Of a stretch of 64,000 nucleotides of DNA, positions 13,147 to 25,001 are shown one piece after another. The position numbers and the translations under genes are program-made. The stretch comes from Chrysoperla carnea (Eukaryota > Arthropoda > Insecta > Neuroptera > Chrysopidae): contig NC_058338.1 in the NCBI RefSeq assembly GCF_905475395.1, forward strand, positions 44,737,935 to 44,801,934. The letters run 5' to 3'. The notes under the pieces are model-generated. The model ran no database searches. It worked only from the letters and a program-made list of their open reading frames with translations, and was not told the origin of the DNA. Each line of letters starts with the position of its first letter. The first letter of the stretch is position 1.

Positions 13147-14204
13147 GTGGTTAACTATTAAATAAAATGAAAATCACGGCTTCCTATTCCTTCGGCAAAC
13201 ACTTTTAGCATTGGGTTGGTTTCTGTCGAGTCCATCAATTACAAAAAGTGATACAAAAGTTTAATAAAAAGAAAAACTTTCTAACTTAAAGTGATATATT
13301 TTTTTTTTAGTTAAGAACACCAATTTCTTATTAATGAAATACCTCTCGAAGCGGCTAATCCACGATCTTTCCAATGGAATCAACATTTTAATCATTCGTT
13401 ATATTCATGCTTGTTTTCAGTTTTTAGTTTGTTGCTGGGTTTTAATTTTTAACTGATACTTCATACATTTGTTAAAGGGGGGTTTGTGATTTTATAAAAA
13501 AAAAAAAAACGACACTAACCAAATAGCTACCATGGATTAGTAAAAATCCGCAGATTACATGATTTTGTTGACGTTTTAACTGTATTTCATACTTTAAAAT
13601 TTTAAGTTGCACACACATACACACAAATGTTAATGCTCCAAAGTTTTTAATATTCAAATCATATATTTTTGTGTGTCAGATGAATATCATTTTTTATCAC
13701 AAAATAAAAGTATAAAAAAACACTCAGCTACTCTTATTATGTATGTCAAAATATACATTATACAGATAATTTACAAAATATAGTACAGAATGCCTCGAAT
13801 ATACTCGTGGGATCGAGTGATAGGTTCGTAAGTCGTATTCACGTTTGTTGAGTATTCGAGGTACATGTTGTTCTTCACATTGTTGAATGAAATACTGTAT
13901 GAAACAAGAAGATTTCAAAATCTTCTAACTCTGAATTCACATGCTTCAAGGCAGCGTAATTCGGGGTATAAGTATAGTTGGAACTTTTAAATCAGCAACA
14001 GCGGCATCTGCGACTACTATTTCGAATTTTTTGTTTCAAAAGAGTCAAATTAAATTAATTTTCCCCTCGTAAAATTAAAAATTTTAATGTTTTTATCCAA
14101 TACAATTATTACACAATGTGAAAAAATGAAATGTCTAGCTGACCCAAAAAATCGAGTTGTATTACCCAATCACACAAAATAATTTAATTAAATGGCTAAA
14201 ATAA
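13147..14204. other. Intergenic, nothing recognised
   Basis: AT-rich, with a poly-A run at about 13498..13509. No gene or repeat is identified. Confidence 0.5.
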
Positions 14205-14490
14205 TGTAGTAGTAGCTCAGTTGGTTATGGCGTAACCAATTCCGTTCGCGGTATGCCTAAGGTAGCGGGTTCGATTCCCGCCGTCACACCCAAAATTAAT
14301 TTAATTAATAAATGGGATGGGCTGGTGTCTTAATAGTTGGGCATAGTATGTGTATGAGGAGGTGCACTCAGCCTATGAAAATAATTGAGGAGCTGATAAA
14401 TGAAATTATCAGCGGAAAAGGTGGTAAAACGCATATATGGTATCACAATAGGCTCTATAGCCTGTCCTTCTTAGTGTGTCCTATCATTGA
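14205..14490 (+). mobile_element. tRNA-derived SINE, copy 2
   Basis: The tRNA-like head has TAGCTCAGTTGG (A box) and GGTTCGATTCCC at 14268..14279 (B box), so this copy keeps the best internal RNA polymerase III promoter of the four. The body then matches the other copies (ATGGGCTGGTGT, GGAGGTGCACTCAGCC, ATGAAATTATCAGCGGAAAA, CATATATGGTATCACAATAG). The 3' end is lost after GGCTCTATAGCCTG and lacks the CCTAA tail. A family A copy begins about 30 bp beyond. Confidence 0.9.
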
Positions 14491-14518
14491 TGCACCAAGC
14501 TGCAACACTTCCGTCCTC

Positions 14519-15337
14519 ATTTTATACCACGTATAATATGAAATATATCAAGGTATACTAAGTTTAGTGCCAAGTTTGTAACGCTTAAAAATTTTGCTTC
14601 TACGAACAAAATTTTGGTATAGGTGTTCATAAAATCACCAAATTAGTTCATTCCCAGTTGTCCGTCAACAAGATGGGTCAAAAACTTAAAGAGATATCAA
14701 GCCGAAATTTTTATAGCACGTAAAAAGTGAGGTCGAGTTCGTAAATGAGCAACAAACAAGTGAAAACAAACAATTGACTGAGTTAATTGTTGAAATACCA
14801 TGTATAGATAGTGTTAATGACGCAATCATTTGTTTTTTGTCGTCACGTAAGCATAAGAAAGATTCCCATATAAGTAATATTTCCATATAAGTAATACATA
14901 CTATAAAATTTGAAACTAATTTGCGCCCTCGTGGGTAAACAATGATGTTTTTCAAAAAATGTTTCAAACAAAAGTTGTTTAGTTTTTTATAATGAATATT
15001 TTTGACATTTAAACTTTTGTTCTATATAACGGTTTACAAGGTGGATCCTAAGGACCCAAGACCCAATTGACCTATGTTGCTCATTAACGAACTCGACCTC
15101 ACGTTTTACGGCCTAAGCACGCTATATAATTTCATCATGACATTTCTTTTCATTTTTTAGTCATCGTGCTAATGGACAAACAGACGGACAGGCGGGCAGA
15201 CAACCGGAAACGAACTTATTAGATGATTTTATGAACACCTATATCAAAATATTTGTTCGTAGCATCAATATTTTTAAGCGTTACAAACTTGGGATTAAAT
15301 ATACTATGATGTATTTCATATATACAAGGTATAAAAA
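14519..15337. mobile_element. Family A foldback: partial + copy joined to inverted full copy
   Basis: From 14519 to 14753 the sequence is the 5' third of family A in + orientation, ending GTAAATGAGCAAC. From 14755 to 15337 a nearly full-length copy lies in the opposite orientation, beginning ACAAGTGAAAACAAACAATT and ending GTATTTCATATATACAAGG. The outer ends are therefore inverted repeats of about 230 bp, giving a snap-back structure. It could arise by insertion of one copy into another or by template switching. Confidence 0.75.
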
Positions 15338-16068
15338 TGGCTCCTGTAATTTAATTCAGGAAAAATTTTTTCTGTAGTCTGAGTTATATTATCAGGAAGA
15401 GTTTACAACAGTCGACTCTCTTACTAATAATATAGCTATTATAAATGTGATATAATGATTGAAAACACATAAATGAAATATTCTTCATACGTTTGTATTG
15501 AATTCAAACAATTCAAAATCGATTTGAAATGATTGTACGTTGTTCATTACATTATTATTCGTTTTATATTGTTAACGATATAATATAAGGGTAGGGTTCT
15601 GTATTGGTGGTGTGTGTATTTTACGTTATAGTGTTCAATATATTCCATTCTATATTACTTATAGAACGTGACAGATCACTGTTGTTATTAGTGTATACAG
15701 AACGATTATCATGATATTATTATTATTGTTGTTGTTGTTGTTGTTATTGGAGCAGTATTGTTGTTGTTGGTTTTGAAGCTTTCATGTATTATTTATTTTA
15801 ATAACAATCGTATCGTAGCTATAGTATTACGTTAGCTGTAGCCTATATAACATATGTAATAACAATAAATTTATATTTAAATCGGTATTAGAAATTTGTT
15901 AATTATATATATCCGATATGATATAATGATTATATCAAGTGTACATGATATAATTACGATTTATACAAGGTGTGTCATATTAATTAAAAAATCAAAAAAT
16001 TTTCTAAAACAGATCCCATCCCATTATTATTATAATTACTTCAGACTGCACAGAATTTTTTTCTACAT
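15338..16068. other. Intergenic with a TTA/TTG triplet run
   Basis: A short run of TTATTATTATT followed by GTTGTTGTTGTTGTT lies at about 15717..15746. No gene is seen. Confidence 0.55.
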
Positions 16069-16610
16069 TAAATTACAGGAGTTATTTTTTTATTTAAATA
16101 GGGTAAGTATCACGTTCTGAATGTAAATTCACAAAATCCTTACACAAATAGGCGGTTTTCCATTTTAAGGAAATACCGTTTTGGACTATATCTCCATAAC
16201 CGCGCACTTTAGACCAAAAATGGTAATAGTTTTTATTGTAGCTAATAAAATTTCCTATCTCTTCTAATATTTTTTTAGACAATAATAACTTAACTTTTAA
16301 ATCTATAAATTTTCTAAAATTTTTACTTTAAACTTTTCTTTCTAAAATAAATATTTTTGAAGTACGTTCAATATTGCATTACAATTACATTATTTACAGG
16401 ATTTATTTTTTTCCAAAATAGATTTATTATCATGTACTGAATGTAAATGCACAAAATCCTTACAGATTTGGAGGAGAGAAGTGCCGCAATTTTGAGAAAA
16501 ACCGTTACAGCCTATAAACCCGTAACCGTGCAAATTAACCCAAAAATGGGTAACAACGCTTTTTGTAGATAATTAAATTTCCTATACTTTTACTCAAGGG
16601 GTGGTCGCTG
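16069..16610. repeat. Diverged tandem duplication, period about 330 bp
   Basis: Two segments (about 16069..16265 and 16396..16600) carry the same words in the same order: TTACAGGA, CTGAATGTAAATKCACAAAA, TCCTTACA, ACCGTT, CCAAAAATGG and AAATTTCCTAT. The units are strongly diverged, so the duplication is old. Unit function is unknown. Confidence 0.6.
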
Positions 16611-17335
16611 CTTTTTCAGGTAAGAAGGCAAATTATTTATTGCTAAACTAGATTGCCAAGAATATTCTTAGTATACTGTGAGAAGAGTAACTACAATTCA
16701 CTTTTTTAAATATTATAAACTACATAAAGTCAAAAACACGGATTACCAATGAAATTTTAGCAAATGCTGATTTGTATTCATCAATAAAATTATTTTCATG
16801 TCATATTCACCATGGCCCATCGCACTTTGAAATCGTTCACATTTGAGTTTAATTGTACACAAAGCTACTAACTATATTTATAAAAAAAATACCATTAACC
16901 ATTAAAAAAAACTTTTATACCAACCAAAAAAAATTAAAACTCAATTATAATCGAACACTATTAATTTAACGCAATAATAAAATTGCATCTGATATGATAT
17001 ATTATTTCTGTTTTATAGTTATTTTTTTTAAATTACCTACCATTCCAAAAAAAAATATCATTCATTTTCAGTTACGATACAGAGTGAAACACATTTTGTT
17101 AATTTTTGTGAACATTGCTGAACAACAAATTGCTGCTTAGAAATATTTTGGTTATCATTTAGTAATAACATCATGCCTGCCATATCCGGGAGACTTATAT
17201 ATATAGAATATGATTACGGTGCATTTAATATTCATTTTAATGATATTTTGGTCTTTATTATTAGTTATTTAGGCTATCAACTAAAATAATATAGAAAATA
17301 CACAAACTAAAGGTCTAATTTAACATTTTATAAAT
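16611..17335. other. Intergenic, nothing recognised
   Basis: AT-rich with short poly-A runs. No gene or structured repeat is seen. Confidence 0.5.
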
Positions 17336-17545
17336 GTACTAGCTGTACCCCGCTACACTTCGCTATAGAATCATTATAATTGCATCAATATATGAGAAGT
17401 ATATAATAAATTTTATGAAATTCGATAAACCGCTGATAAAAGACAGTTCGCAACTTTTAAACGGCTGAACTTTTTTTAATGTACACCCATCATTCATCCT
17501 CACTTTCACCCTTCCCCATATCACCTTTCGTCGGGATAACAGTTT
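17336..17545 (+). repeat. Possible short retroposon head (ACTAGCTGTACCCCGC)
   Basis: It opens with ACTAGCTGTACCCCGCTACA followed by CTTCGCTATAG. This resembles the start of the short RTE-type retroposons at 19100 and 40173 (ACTAGSTTGATAYCCGCCCGC). The body differs, so this is either another subfamily or an old copy. No coding sequence is present. Confidence 0.35.
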
Positions 17546-17629
17546 TGTAATGTACTCACAATATATACAATAGAACACACGTGAAAGTTCTAGAATTTGT
17601 TAGACTGTATGGTAACAATTGATTGTAAC

Positions 17630-17665
17630 TATATAAACAGCGCACAAGGTGCGATACCGTCAGAT
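17630..17665 (+). promoter_or_regulatory. Candidate TATA + initiator core promoter (weak)
   Basis: TATATAAA at 17630..17637 is followed by TCAGA, with its A at 17662. This is a spacing of about 30 bp, which is what an arthropod TATA/Inr promoter needs. The initiator matches TCAGT only partly, and no open frame follows within several hundred bases. It may be a chance match in AT-rich DNA or the promoter of an unseen non-coding or retroelement transcript. Confidence 0.2.
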
Positions 17666-17699
17666 TACAATACAGACTCTCTCAAAAGTATTGTGAACT

Positions 17700-19099
17700 A
17701 TATTGTATTTGTATGTAGTAAAAAAACTTCGTAAAAATCGTATAAGTATTTCAGTATAGACAGTTCATTTTTTTCCATTACACTTTGATCACGTTAAGCC
17801 CGTTACAAATGTAATATATCCTGCATGCACGACTTCCTCGATGTTTGATTTTTATTTACAATATTAATCATTTAACTTATTTTTCTAATTCATTCAGAGC
17901 ATAGTTTGATTATAAATATTTCCGGATATATTTTCATGAGAACTTTTCTTTAATATTAAGGGATAGTACTTATACATCTTCAACACATGTCAAACCGTTT
18001 TTGATTATCACATTCTGTATTTATGAAAGGTTCATTTCATTTTTGTTACATAGTGAACATGCATTTTTTGTGGGTGTATATAATACAGGATATTGCTATA
18101 TTAGTCAGCCAACCCGTGACATTTTTTTTTTGTCTGTTTGAAATATAATTTGTACATTTCATATTTGAACAACACACAAACGAAACGATATTTTATGTAA
18201 TTTATAGTTTTATAAGTTTATATAAATCATAAAATATAGTCTATATATGAACCAGCAAAAGCTTATTGTCATCATCGTATTGCCATCAAATTTGTTAAAA
18301 AACTGTTTTATCATTTTTATGAGCTGTTATCGTAACAGGGGTGAAATGCACTTCTAGCAAAGCGTAAATAAATCATTAACAAACAACATAAATTCAAAAA
18401 CTTATACATTTTGAATTTGTTGATTGGAGAGAAACAAACATCCAAGTAAAATGGATACATTTTCAATCGCAGAATTAGGACCTCATCATAATATTTTTTT
18501 TTTAATGGGTCAAATGCGTGTTTTAAACACATAAGAGAGTGTTGCCATGAGTTCAATCTTTCGCCATGAGTTCAATACTTTGCTCAATACCTTTTAAAAT
18601 AGAATAAGAAGTGTTGGAGCTAATCCATTGACATTGATCACAATTATGTCTCATTTTGTTTTCCAAAAATCCAAGTTTTTAACAATAAAAATTGGCTACC
18701 TATTCATTTTTGAATCAATAATAAATTCTTATTAATAATTCTTTAAAATATTCTTATATCTTGAATGAAAGGAATTTTTACAAGGAATTTTTGGTTTGCT
18801 GAGAAGGCTTGTATTGAATTCGGATCTATTTAATATTAGGTATTCATTATCAATTATATTTAGAGGGTGACGCATCCTAAAAACATAAAATTCAATTTTA
18901 TTTCCATTTTTTTCGTTAAGCAACAATAAATGTAAAATATAAAAAAAAAATATTTTTCATGAAAATTCATTTCAATTAAAGAATATACATAATTCTTTGT
19001 AGTATTTTAAATATTTGAAGTAAAACAGCACGTAAGCATCGAGTGTGATGAAGTAATAAAAATAAAAATATCATACATATTTTGCAAAACATATATACA
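17700..19099. other. Intergenic, nothing recognised
   Basis: Only short AT-rich open frames on both strands. I see no domain, RNA gene or repeat. Confidence 0.5.
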
Positions 19100-19530
19100 A
19101 CTAGGTTGATACCCGCCCGCTTTACTGGGCTTAAAATAAAAAACCACCGCTTTACAGCCTCCACTCTCTCTTGATATAAACAGTTTTCAATTTTGTTAAA
19201 TGTAAAAAAGTCATCATTCATTGAGTAAACCAGAATAGTTGGCCATGATTTGTTTGACATTAACTATTTTAAATTTTTACAGAATTTTTTAATTTATGGT
19301 TCATAATTTTCATAAATCTGTTATAATCATAATTTTGAACTATAAATTAAATTAAATTTTTTATTTTTTATTTTTTAAAAATGTATCTTTATAAATTATA
19401 GTAAATTTGTTATTCTATATCAGCTATATTGCTATACAGTTTCATCAAAAACCATTCGCTAGTTTTAGCGTGAAAGCGGAACAAACAAACAAACATGCTT
19501 ACTTTCACATTTATAATATATGGGAATAGG
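19100..19530 (+). mobile_element. Short RTE-type retroposon (non-autonomous), copy 1
   Basis: It starts ACTAGGTTGATACCCGCCCG and ends GTTTTAGCGTGAAAGCGGAA, then an ACAAACAAACAAACATGCTT run, then TTTCACATTTATAATATATG. That ending is the hallmark of RTE-clade LINE tails in arthropods. The body matches 40173..40440 (CCACCGCTTTA, AGCCTCCAC, ACAGTTTTCAAT, GTTTGACATT). At 430 bp without an open frame, it must rely on a partner LINE. Confidence 0.65.
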
Positions 19531-20518
19531 GATTCATATAGGCAGTCTAGTCATATAACTAAATAAAATGAATTTAAAAAATATTTAAAATCAAATAAAA
19601 AAATGAACTGGAAATATTAAATATATAAAAAAAGAAAAGAATAAAACAAAAATTGAAACCTAAAGTACCTAGAAGTAGAAGTAAACACATTTTATGTACA
19701 ACATTTTTATTCTGTGAACTTTTCTCATGCATATTATTATACCTAATTTTTGGTATCTTTACTGGAAAATATATACTATATCAGAGTAGTGAAAGGATAA
19801 TTTTAAGCAAGCTAAGTTTTACCCAAAATTTCTTGCAATTGTATATCTGCGGAAAACCTTCACATTCAACATCAAAATTTTGTTAAATTCAAGCTTTTGA
19901 ATTCCTTGCCACTTAAACTTTTATTACCTACTTAAGGGTACTTCTTTGTAAAGAGGGTTTAGGGGTGAAAACACATTTTTATAAACCTTGGAAGGATACT
20001 ATTCGTTGTTAGAGACTGTTGTGACTAATTTGCAGTTCTTTACATGTTAATGTTATAGAAAATGTCAAATTAAAATTATTGAAAAACACGAATTAATTAA
20101 ACTTAATGCATTAAAAATTGTGAAAATAAGAAATCAAATTGCACAAATATTATTTTTCAAATGTCAATTATCATAATTAATTTTTTTAAATTTGTGAGAC
20201 AATAATATTAAATTTTCAATGTAAGTCATAAATACAATCCATACAATGATATATGCATCCATACAATTCTATAATTAAAGTAGTGTATCGTTACCATGGA
20301 AACGCCTCCAATAAAACTCACGCACGGTGCGAATACAATAAATCAAATAAATGCACTCGAAAGATTATTAGTCTTTCTGTATAATCCTCACATAGACCTT
20401 TTGGCAACTTTTGGTTTTAAGTACAATATCTTTGGAGATAATCAACGCAATAAGTATGACGAACAAAACTACAGGATGACATAAATAATCATGATATGTA
20501 GGTATTGTTCTTGGTGAC
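19531..20518. other. Intergenic, nothing recognised
   Basis: AT-rich sequence. A 62-codon frame at 20296 has no recognisable similarity or splice context, so I do not call it. Confidence 0.5.
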
Positions 20519-21098
20519 ATACAGGGTGCTTTTTTTTAGCAAAAAATGTGGGGTGTATTGGCGCACATCTTACGCAAGCATTCAACTTGACCTGGGTTTT
20601 CAAGCTCATTCTACTCCATAACTGGTAATCTATAGATTAAACACTATAAATTAGAAAGTTGTTATTGATTAAAAAGGTAACAGTATTTGTTCGAAACATT
20701 TTTCTGGAAATCGTACTGTTTAAGCAAAATCGGGCTGACAAGTTTTTCCCAAAATTGTTTTTTCGTATTACAATTATTTTTGCGAAATCCAGGCAATATT
20801 CGAAAAAAATTGTCCAATTAATTCAATAAAAGTGATTCGTTTTTCTTTAAAGACCATTTTTGGTCAAATTGAATTAACAAACGCACAAAAAGCTAAATTT
20901 TTGCTATCAATTACTTTTTAAATGATTCGGTTTACAAAAAAATGTATTTTTAAAAACAACCTTTCTAATTTAAAGCGTTCATCTAATGTTTGCCAGTTTT
21001 GAATCAGAGTGACGTTTTAATTGAATTTGAAACATTAATTCGAAGTCGTTGCCGGTATATAGGATGTGTGTCTTTGAAACCCACACCCTGTATATCGT
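20519..21098. mobile_element. Family E element with inverted ACAGGGTG ends
   Basis: The left end reads ATACAGGGTG and the right end CACCCTGTAT, an inverted pair 580 bp apart. The flanking 150-200 bp on each side are diverged inverted repeats of one another: CTGGTAATC and AAATTAGAAAGTTGTT on the left match CTGGCAAAC and AAATTAGAAAGGTTGTT read from the right. The left arm is shared with 295..510. This looks like a non-autonomous DNA transposon with long inverted repeats. There is no transposase. I cannot confirm a target-site duplication. Confidence 0.55.
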
Positions 21099-21456
21099 TT
21101 CTGATATTAAATCAATGATCTTGAATATATTCCAACATAACTCAATAGCACTAATGTTAAGCTGTAAAAAGTTCTGAACCAAAATCAAAAGTTTTTATGA
21201 TACCTATTTGGTATTAAATCAAATGTCTTGATGAGAGAATATTCTAGTATTACATGGATTATTTACAAAAAAAAAGGACTTATTTCTCTTATGGTAAGTC
21301 ATGAAAAGTTATGGAGGAAAAACAACTTTTTATTGAATATATTATATTTAGTATTATTATGAGTCTTGAAGAGTATATACGATGTATGGGTCTGTCTGTA
21401 GTTATCAATGTGAATTTTATCACAAAGATTAGAAACGGTCCACTTCGCAATCAATT

Positions 21457-21845
21457 AAAACAAGTGAAAACCAACAATTGATTAAGTTAATTGTTAAAAT
21501 ACCATGTATAGACAGTGTTGATTAGGCAATCGTTTGTTTTTCTATGTCATGTAAGTAAAGAAGGATAGCCACTCTTACACACAAAATAGTAACAGTCTCT
21601 TTCTTCTCACTTCTTCAGTGAACATTTTATTTGCCATAAACACATACATACATATTCAGTAAATGTATGCTTAATGAAATACATACATAATATATAATAC
21701 CCAATTTGCGCCCTTACGGGTAAACATTGATGTTTACAAAAAATTGTTTCAAATAAAAGTTGTTGATGTTTATAAGGTGCATTTTTTACAACTTTTGTTC
21801 TATCTCTAACGGTCTACAAAACAGATCCTACGGACCCAAGACCCT
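21457..21845 (-). repeat. Family A repeat, 3' half, minus orientation
   Basis: It begins ACAAGTGAAAACCAACAATT (the family 3' end reversed). It continues through GCGCCCTTACGGGTAAACAT and TTGTTCTATCTCTAACGG, and ends ACGGACCCAAGACCC. The 5' half of the element is missing. Confidence 0.8.
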
Positions 21846-22788
21846 ATATTTTGATTTCATACCTTAATGAAGACTGAAATTGAAATCAATCAAACTAAGA
21901 AAGAGTGCATTTACTGTCGAAAACCCGGGCATCCAATTTGATGACTTAATATGGGTATCACTATACGAAATAACACAAATAATTTTGACAGATATATTCA
22001 TAGACATCTGATTATAATATAAATATAAATACTTATCTATGTATATATTATACCCAACTGTCTACACTGAACTAACTGATGGTCTATGACTCATACCGCT
22101 ATGACATCACAGCAGTCAGGGCTTACCCGCGTTTTAGGTCACGTGATATACAGTTTAAAAATTACGATTTTTAATTTTAATATTTTAAAAGAAAAAGTGC
22201 TTTTATGACTCGAAATCGGAATATTTAAGTATATTTTTTCATAAATATTAACTTTTTTCAAATTTCATGATTTATTTTTGATTAACGATAATACCCTATT
22301 ACAGCACAGACTATTTTTTTTGAAACAAAAGTGTATAAGGTATTTTCTACTTAAAATTGTCCAGGGAATAGAATTCACTCTTTAAGTTTGCGTACATCTA
22401 TTGGGACATCCTATACCAAGATGCATCAAATACATTAAAAAATCATATGCTAAATTAAACTTTATCAATGTTCCTCGTCTATTTCAAGAAATTTCAGTAA
22501 TAAAACTAATTTCGAAGGGAAAAAACTATCTTTAAAAAGTTTTTTTCTTTTTTTTTTTTAAATTTTATGAAATAGGGGTTCAAGAACATTCGCTACTGAA
22601 ATAAATTATATACTTGAAGTATATATTTATTCAAAACAAGGGATGATTGTATACGTCAGTTCCCTCAATGTCTGTCAATGTTTTGACACATTTACCATTT
22701 GGAGGGTGTAGCACAATACCCTCATTCATCTACTTGTGAATAAATAATATTTATGAAGTGTAAGATGTTATCTTAATAAAAGTTCAAT

Positions 22789-22871
<83 letters not shown>

Positions 22872-24125
22872 AGGGTTATTTCTCTCTTGTAAAAGTTATT
22901 ATACAAAGTTCAATATTATTTGTTTTTAAAAAACAATTTAATTAACCAATTCATTAAGTATTCATTCAATATTTCAATACATACATCATTAATGTAATCG
23001 ATCAACCAGTCAGTCTGATCGTGGTGACGTTTTTATGTGTTAATTATTATAATTGCTGAGTTTGCACAAATATGTAAATTTATAAATAAAGACAATCGAT
23101 GAAAACCGTTTAAATAAAACTACACAATTAATTAAATTTTTAACAAACCGTGGTAAATTTTGGCTATAAAATCCTCGTGGGTGAAAGTTTCTGATAGTAA
23201 AATTTATTTCCTTCCAATTTCAATTTTGCTTATAGACAAAAAACGATACTGACCTCTCTCAAATTTGGAACAATTTTTTTTTTCATAAATTTGTAAGGAA
23301 AAAGGTGTTTAACCCAAAAAATACAGACAAGAAAACAATTTCTTCCATCAAGAAAATTGTCTTGCCTGAAGTAAATTTAAACTCGGTGTTCCAGAAAAAT
23401 AATTAATGGTCAAGAAAAAATTCGGGGAGCGGTTACCTCACCTCCCAATTTGACGGATTTTTTGGGTTTTATCAATTTGTGAGAAGTAATTTCGGCAAAA
23501 TTCCTGGAAAATTAAATAACAATTATTTCCTTTTCTTGAAAAAAAAACTAAGTTCCTCTTGGTTTTAGTTTAGTTGGTTAAGTTATCTAGAGGTTGCTAA
23601 TAGGAAAAATTTATTGTTTACATTTAATCGAATAAGCTTTGTAGATTGTAAACTGTTTTTCATATGCTCTGGCATTTTATTTCATCTGACACTACCTTCA
23701 TTTTTAAATATAATTAATCGAATATACGAAGTTTTAGACTGCCATTACTTTTATTATGCTTTTCTGATAGAATTAGCATTACCATCCAATTTATACATCT
23801 GCCATTGAAAGGTAAACACGTAAACATGTGAAAAAATAAAATAAAAGCTTACAAAAACATTCAAATTATAAAAATAATTAGTTTGTCTTTAATATATGAC
23901 TAGCTTATTTTTGTTTGTTTTCATTAAGATTTCTCGGTCATTAGAAAAGTTAGCGATTCTAACTTCTTTAACTCAAAATTATTTAACTCAACGGATGTAT
24001 TATGCAATTGTCGTCTTTGAGTTTTTATTATCGTGGATGTCAGAATAACGCATATTCGGTAAGATTGTTTTGTTCGGAGTTGTGAGTCAGTGACTGCGTT
24101 TCAGCTTGAGTTCCGGCGGAGGTTC
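21846..24125. other. Intergenic; contains the (AT)n microsatellite
   Basis: No gene is recognised. Apart from the dinucleotide array at 22791..22869, the segment is AT-rich unique-looking sequence. Confidence 0.5.
22791..22869. repeat. (AT)n microsatellite, about 39 units
   Basis: A pure alternating AT run of 79 bp with no interruption. It is likely hypervariable in length and may extrude a cruciform. Confidence 0.98.
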
Positions 24126-24262
24126 AATATCAATCGAAATGACTCGATTCCTGCCCGAGACACAATCTTGCATTGAATTTATAATATTTTGTGCCTTCTA
24201 TTCCAAGATTATTAGCTCAACGTAGTATTGTGTCTCAGGCAAGAATGATTGATATTCAATTT
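24126..24262. repeat. Short inverted repeat with GAGACACAAT arms
   Basis: The left arm ATTCCTGCCCGAGACACAAT and the reverse complement of the right arm (ATTCTTGCCTGAGACACAAT) differ at only two of 20 positions. Homology continues outward through AATATCAATC. The spacer is about 60 bp. This is a small hairpin-forming element without coding capacity. Confidence 0.7.
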
Positions 24263-24488
24263 ATTGTCACCAGAAACAAAACAATCCTTCTCGAATATGT
24301 ATTACTGTATGTTTTCCACAAAAAATGAAAATGGTTTCAGTAAAGAAATGGATACAAATAGCCACCCATCCGGGCCATTGTTAATGGCCGAGTACGTCCC
24401 AATAAAAAAACAATTATTCTTAAAAAAGTAATTCCGAGCAACGTCCATTTAGATTTTATTATGATCTGAAAAAATCAGTATTACACTT

Positions 24489-25001
24489 ATAGACCATAGG
24501 AAACCACGGGTCTCTTAAATGATAAGTACTACTTGAAGCTTTGTTAGTGGCTTCCTTTTTGACGAGTCTGCCAACTTCTTTCTACGATTTATTTCGAAAA
24601 AAATGCATTTTCAAATGAGCTTGATGAAGTCATATCGTTCTGAAAAAATGCAGCAGAACATTGGTTCAACACCATGGCCACTTGATAACATTAACAATTA
24701 TTAAATAATAAAATATTTTGTCCTACAAAAAAACTGCACTGATGAGTTTGTCTACCACCTCGAGCCGTTCTTAAGTATTTTTGTTTTTGAATATGTACAT
24801 GGTTGCTTTTTGCAGAATTTTTTAATAACTATTAATGTCATCAAGTGGCCATAGTATCCGACAAATTGCCTGCAGCGTTTTTTCGAAGCGATAGTTCAAA
24901 TATGATGTCCTCATGCTCATTTGAAAACGCAGCCTTTTCGAAAAAAAAATCGTAGAAAAAAGTTTTGTATACTCGTCAAAAAGTGGTGTCCGACGGTCTA
25001 T
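24489..25001. mobile_element. Foldback/MITE-like element with about 200-bp inverted arms
   Basis: The outer ends are ATAGACCATAGG on the left and its diverged reverse complement CCGACGGTCTAT on the right. The arms stay alignable inward through TTTTTGACGAGTCTG / ACTCGTCAAAAAG, CATTTTCAAATGAGC / GCTCATTTGAAAACG and CCACTTGATAACATTAA / TTAATGTCATCAAGTGG. The central loop is about 100 bp. No transposase is encoded. Confidence 0.75.

Noticed and set aside
14205..14290. Apparent tRNA genes (A and B boxes at 14205, 34271, 56555 and reversed at 13050)
   Set aside because: Each is followed by the same 200-bp non-tRNA body and a CCTAA tail, and the acceptor stems do not close. They are SINE heads.
14312..14536. 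74-codon frame
   Set aside because: It lies entirely within SINE copy 2 and the start of a family A copy.
24738..24756. A CTGATGAGTTTG resembling a hammerhead core in the loop of the foldback at 24.5-25.0 kb
   Set aside because: No GAAA follows at a usable distance and no helix II can be drawn.
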